Source: Nesterenkonia massiliensis
GTDB lineage: Bacteria; Actinomycetota; Actinomycetes; Actinomycetales; Micrococcaceae
Length of the DNA stretch: 64,000 nucleotides
Assembly: GCF_000455245.1 (NCBI RefSeq)
Contig: NZ_HG005168.1
Span: 34,046 to 98,045 of the forward strand
Direction: 5' to 3'
A program made the position numbers and the translations under genes. Under the pieces are notes generated by a model. It saw nothing but the letters and a program-made list of their open reading frames with translations. It made no database searches and was not told the DNA's origin. Each line of letters begins with the position of its first letter. Within the stretch, counting starts at the first letter, position 1. Of the stretch, positions 62,083 to 64,000 are shown piece by piece.

Positions 62083-62955
62083 TTACTCATCGACGCCTTC
62101 CATGGGCCCCGCAGCCAAAGTAGTACCGCTGTGCGTGGGGTCGCCGTCGAAGTGCTCGTGTGACACATCTACTATGGGGTATTGCGAAAGGTCGATGCCA
62201 GCCGGTACCTGGAGGGTAGTCGACTCAGCGGTAGCTGCGCCCAGTGACATCAGACGGTTGGCGTCCTCATCGCGCAGCCACACCTCGAAGTATCCGTCAG
62301 CTGGGTCCGCGGTCGCGCTCAGATCAACTCGCAGCTCCAGCTCCCCGTCCCCGCGGTCCACCATCTGTGCCTGACCGGTCAGGTCATCGCTGGCCACGGG
62401 TTCCAACACTGCATCACCGACGACGGTCGGGGCATCGGCGGACGGAGGCTGTTCGTCCTGGCCAGACTGAAGCCACCATGTCACCGCGGCTGCACCGACG
62501 ACGACGCCGGCGGCTGCCGCGGCGAATATCGTCAGCCATCGAGCCCCTGCCGATCGCCGGGGGCGAAGCTGGGGGTGCAGCTGCTGCACGGTCGAGAACC
62601 GTCCGTCGGTTGGGTTCGAGTCCTTATCAGCATCGATGCCGTCTCCGGTGTTGTGCGGGGAGAGCGCAGTTGAAGATGAAGCCGCACTGCTGATCTGCAG
62701 CTCCTGCGCAACGCGGTCCCAGAGACCTTCGGGCGCTGCTTCCATAGGGCTGGGCGCCGCTAGGGCGGTGATGACTCGTTTCGTGCGGCCAAGGTGGGCT
62801 GCGCATAGCGAGCACTGCTCCACATGGTTCTGGGCGGCACGCTGATCCAGGCCATCCCAGTCATCAGAGGATCCGGATGCTGCCGCTGTCAGTGCGGCCT
62901 CGGTGAGGTGACCATCAGAGGTGAAGGTTTCATCGCTGTACTGAGCCTCAGTCAT
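62083..62955 (-). CDS. Anti-sigma factor (RskA-like, zinc-binding)
   Basis: 290 residues. N-terminal zinc-binding anti-sigma motif NHVEQCSLCAAHLG (H-x3-C-x2-C), a single membrane helix (TIFAAAAAGVVVGAAAVTWW) near residue 152, and an extracytoplasmic C-terminal RskA-like domain ending in a YFEVWLRDEDANRLMSLG section. Start ATG 62955 overlaps the sigma factor stop region; a frame from 62994 lacks support. It should hold the ECF sigma at the membrane until a signal triggers proteolysis. Confidence 0.88.
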   Translation of the reverse strand: MTEAQYSDETFTSDGHLTEAALTAAASGSSDDWDGLDQRAAQNHVEQCSLCAAHLGRTKRVITALAAPSPMEAAPEGLWDRVAQELQISSAASSSTALSPHNTGDGIDADKDSNPTDGRFSTVQQLHPQLRPRRSAGARWLTIFAAAAAGVVVGAAAVTWWLQSGQDEQPPSADAPTVVGDAVLEPVASDDLTGQAQMVDRGDGELELRVDLSATADPADGYFEVWLRDEDANRLMSLGAATAESTTLQVPAGIDLSQYPIVDVSHEHFDGDPTHSGTTLAAGPMEGVDE

Positions 62956-63481
62956 GAGCCACCTCCAATGTCTTGCGTAATCGGGCCAGTCCACGGTGCA
63001 AGTGCGATTTCACAGTGCCCACCGGCATCTCCAGCTGTTCGGAGATGGTTCGCACTGGCAAGTCTTGCGTGTAGGCCATCCGAAGGATCTCATCCTGCGG
63101 CGGTCCCAGTTCGCTGAGCGCCTGGTGGATGAGCACCTGGTCCACGACCGTGTCCATGGGCTCATCCGGTGCGGCGTGCAGCAGGGCAGCCCCACCGGCC
63201 TCGGCAGAGCGCAGCTGCCGCTGCCTGGCGTGGAAGGTGTCGGCAATGACACGGCGAGCAATGCCAGTCAGCCACGCACCAAGGGGTTTGCCCGGATCAT
63301 AGGACTCACGAAATTTCCAGGCACGGACAAAGACCTGTTGAGCCGCATCTTCGGCATCCTGGCGATGGCGCAGAGCGCTTAGGCACAGGGAGAAGACCAA
63401 GGAACTATGCGCAGCAAAGAGCTCGCCCATAGCGTCTTCCTCGCCAGCTGCGAACCTGGCTCCCAGGCTGTCCCTGTCCAA
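62948..63481 (-). CDS. ECF RNA polymerase sigma factor (SigK-like)
   Basis: Region 2 (DAMGELFAAHSSLVFSLCLS; HRQDAEDAAQQVFVRAW) and region 4 (LGPPQDEILRMAYTQDLPVRTISEQL; MPVGTVKSHLHRGLARLRKTL) are both present in 177 residues. The start is TTG at 63481, four bases after AAGGAGG, an unusual codon supported by the Shine-Dalgarno sequence. Overlaps the anti-sigma gene by eight bases. Confidence 0.92.
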   Translation of the reverse strand: MDRDSLGARFAAGEEDAMGELFAAHSSLVFSLCLSALRHRQDAEDAAQQVFVRAWKFRESYDPGKPLGAWLTGIARRVIADTFHARQRQLRSAEAGGAALLHAAPDEPMDTVVDQVLIHQALSELGPPQDEILRMAYTQDLPVRTISEQLEMPVGTVKSHLHRGLARLRKTLEVAHD

Positions 63482-63546
63482 AGTGCCTCCTTAGTCGCCT
63501 TCCCGCAGCTGGGCTGCGATGCGTTACCCGTGGGCGCTGCTGCGCT

Positions 63547-64000
63547 TCAGTGCTGCGCAGGCTCGGCGATCACTATGACGTTGTCAGCATAACTGCTCTC
63601 CTCGGGCATCCACTGGCCTCCGCAGGTGATCAACACAAGACGGTGCTCTCCGGTGCGCTCGAAGAACGGCGTGAAGTCCAAGCCCTCTTTGCCCAGCTGT
63701 TGGACTTCTGAGACGTGATACTGGTGTCGCTGGCCGTCCTCGTCGGTGACCGTCACTTCCTCTCCGGGCCTGGCGTCCTTCAAGGCATATAGGGGACCAA
63801 TGGGAGTTTCCTCAGACCCCGCGTGGGCGGCGATGACCGTGGTGCCCACACCATCGGCCGGAGTCTTGCCGAATTGGTACCACGCAGCCAGCGCGGCGTC
63901 GTCGGGCACATCCATCTGCCCGTCAGCGGAGACACCATAGGGTTCGACGGCGATGTTGGCATCGATGGCGGGGTAGTCCAGCATAACTGGAGCGGCCGTT
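63547..64000 (-). CDS. Class F-like sortase, 3' part (5' truncated by window)
   Basis: Sortase domain covering PAIDANIAVEPYGVSADGQM, catalytic His in TVIAAHAGSEE, GPLYALKDARPGEEVTVTDEDG, and catalytic Cys in LVLITCGGQWM. The sequence stays open to base 64000, so an internal ATG at 63984 is not the true start; the membrane anchor is outside. About 150 residues are visible. The usual Arg of the triad, expected roughly 10-14 residues after the Cys, is not obvious (SSYADNVIVIAEP). Next to SigK-like/RskA-like genes, a common Micrococcales neighbourhood. Confidence 0.85.
   Translation of the reverse strand, partial: TAAPVMLDYPAIDANIAVEPYGVSADGQMDVPDDAALAAWYQFGKTPADGVGTTVIAAHAGSEETPIGPLYALKDARPGEEVTVTDEDGQRHQYHVSEVQQLGKEGLDFTPFFERTGEHRLVLITCGGQWMPEESSYADNVIVIAEPAQH

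Noticed and set aside
1..64000. CRISPR arrays, insertion sequences, prophage or toxin-antitoxin genes
   Set aside because: No regularly spaced identical repeats, transposase or integrase motifs, or toxin-antitoxin pairs recognised.

Overview
The window is a 64 kb stretch of a high-GC actinobacterial chromosome. Menaquinone genes, the System II cytochrome c maturation operon, DUF6350 next to purN, a PcrA with a long C-terminal tail, many leaderless-looking starts and class F sortase/SigK-like genes point to Micrococcales, most likely Micrococcaceae; the genus cannot be set from the sequence alone. No rRNA, tRNA, CRISPR array, IS element or prophage gene was recognised.

Layout. 1-3.5 kb: the 3' part of pcrA and sucCD. 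3.7-10.6 kb: accessory genes (VIT-family transporter, inositol monophosphatase, two-gene divergent MFS region, App1-type phosphatase, GT4 glycosyltransferase) that separate sucCD from DUF6350-purN, which are commonly close to it in relatives. 10.7-14.9 kb: DUF6350, purN, a histidine phosphatase and small membrane proteins, with two divergent pairs whose start codons flank a single symmetrical -10 element. 15-20 kb: tlpA-like, ccdA, resB, ccsB, DUF4229 and a PLD-N protein. 20.2-23 kb: menA, menE and a small coiled-coil membrane protein.

23.4-41.6 kb is an exopolysaccharide or glycan island lying between menE and menB. It has a forward operon (FemAB-like transferase, flippase, polysaccharide pyruvyl transferase) and a reverse operon linked by start/stop overlaps: CapD/PglF dehydratase, two tandem FemAB-fold paralogues, a phosphoglycosyl transferase fused to a GNAT-like domain, a DegT aminotransferase, then a Wzz/BY-kinase, two glycosyltransferases, a low-molecular-weight tyrosine phosphatase and an EpsG-like polymerase. 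A large LuxR-type regulator stands upstream. Dehydratase, aminotransferase, acetyltransferase-like domain and phosphoglycosyl transferase together match the logic of the diacetylbacillosamine pathway, which is the most interesting inference here.

42-58 kb: menB, a lipoprotein, DUF2332, a methyltransferase, a zinc metalloprotease, tilS, hpt, a GntR regulator, a luciferase-like oxidoreductase, two membrane proteins, topoisomerase IB, and a TetR-MFS operon with a palindrome-rich operator. 56.6-58.1 kb: a secreted protein with four Ig-like repeats. 58.2-62 kb: UbiA prenyltransferase convergent with a type III PKS-methyltransferase-flavoprotein operon (srsABC-like phenolic lipid or quinone pathway). 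62-64 kb: an ECF sigma factor with its zinc-binding anti-sigma factor and the 3' part of a class F-like sortase gene.

Limits: family calls rest on motifs read by eye; promoters and operators are pattern calls; no similarity search, GC computation or structure prediction was run.
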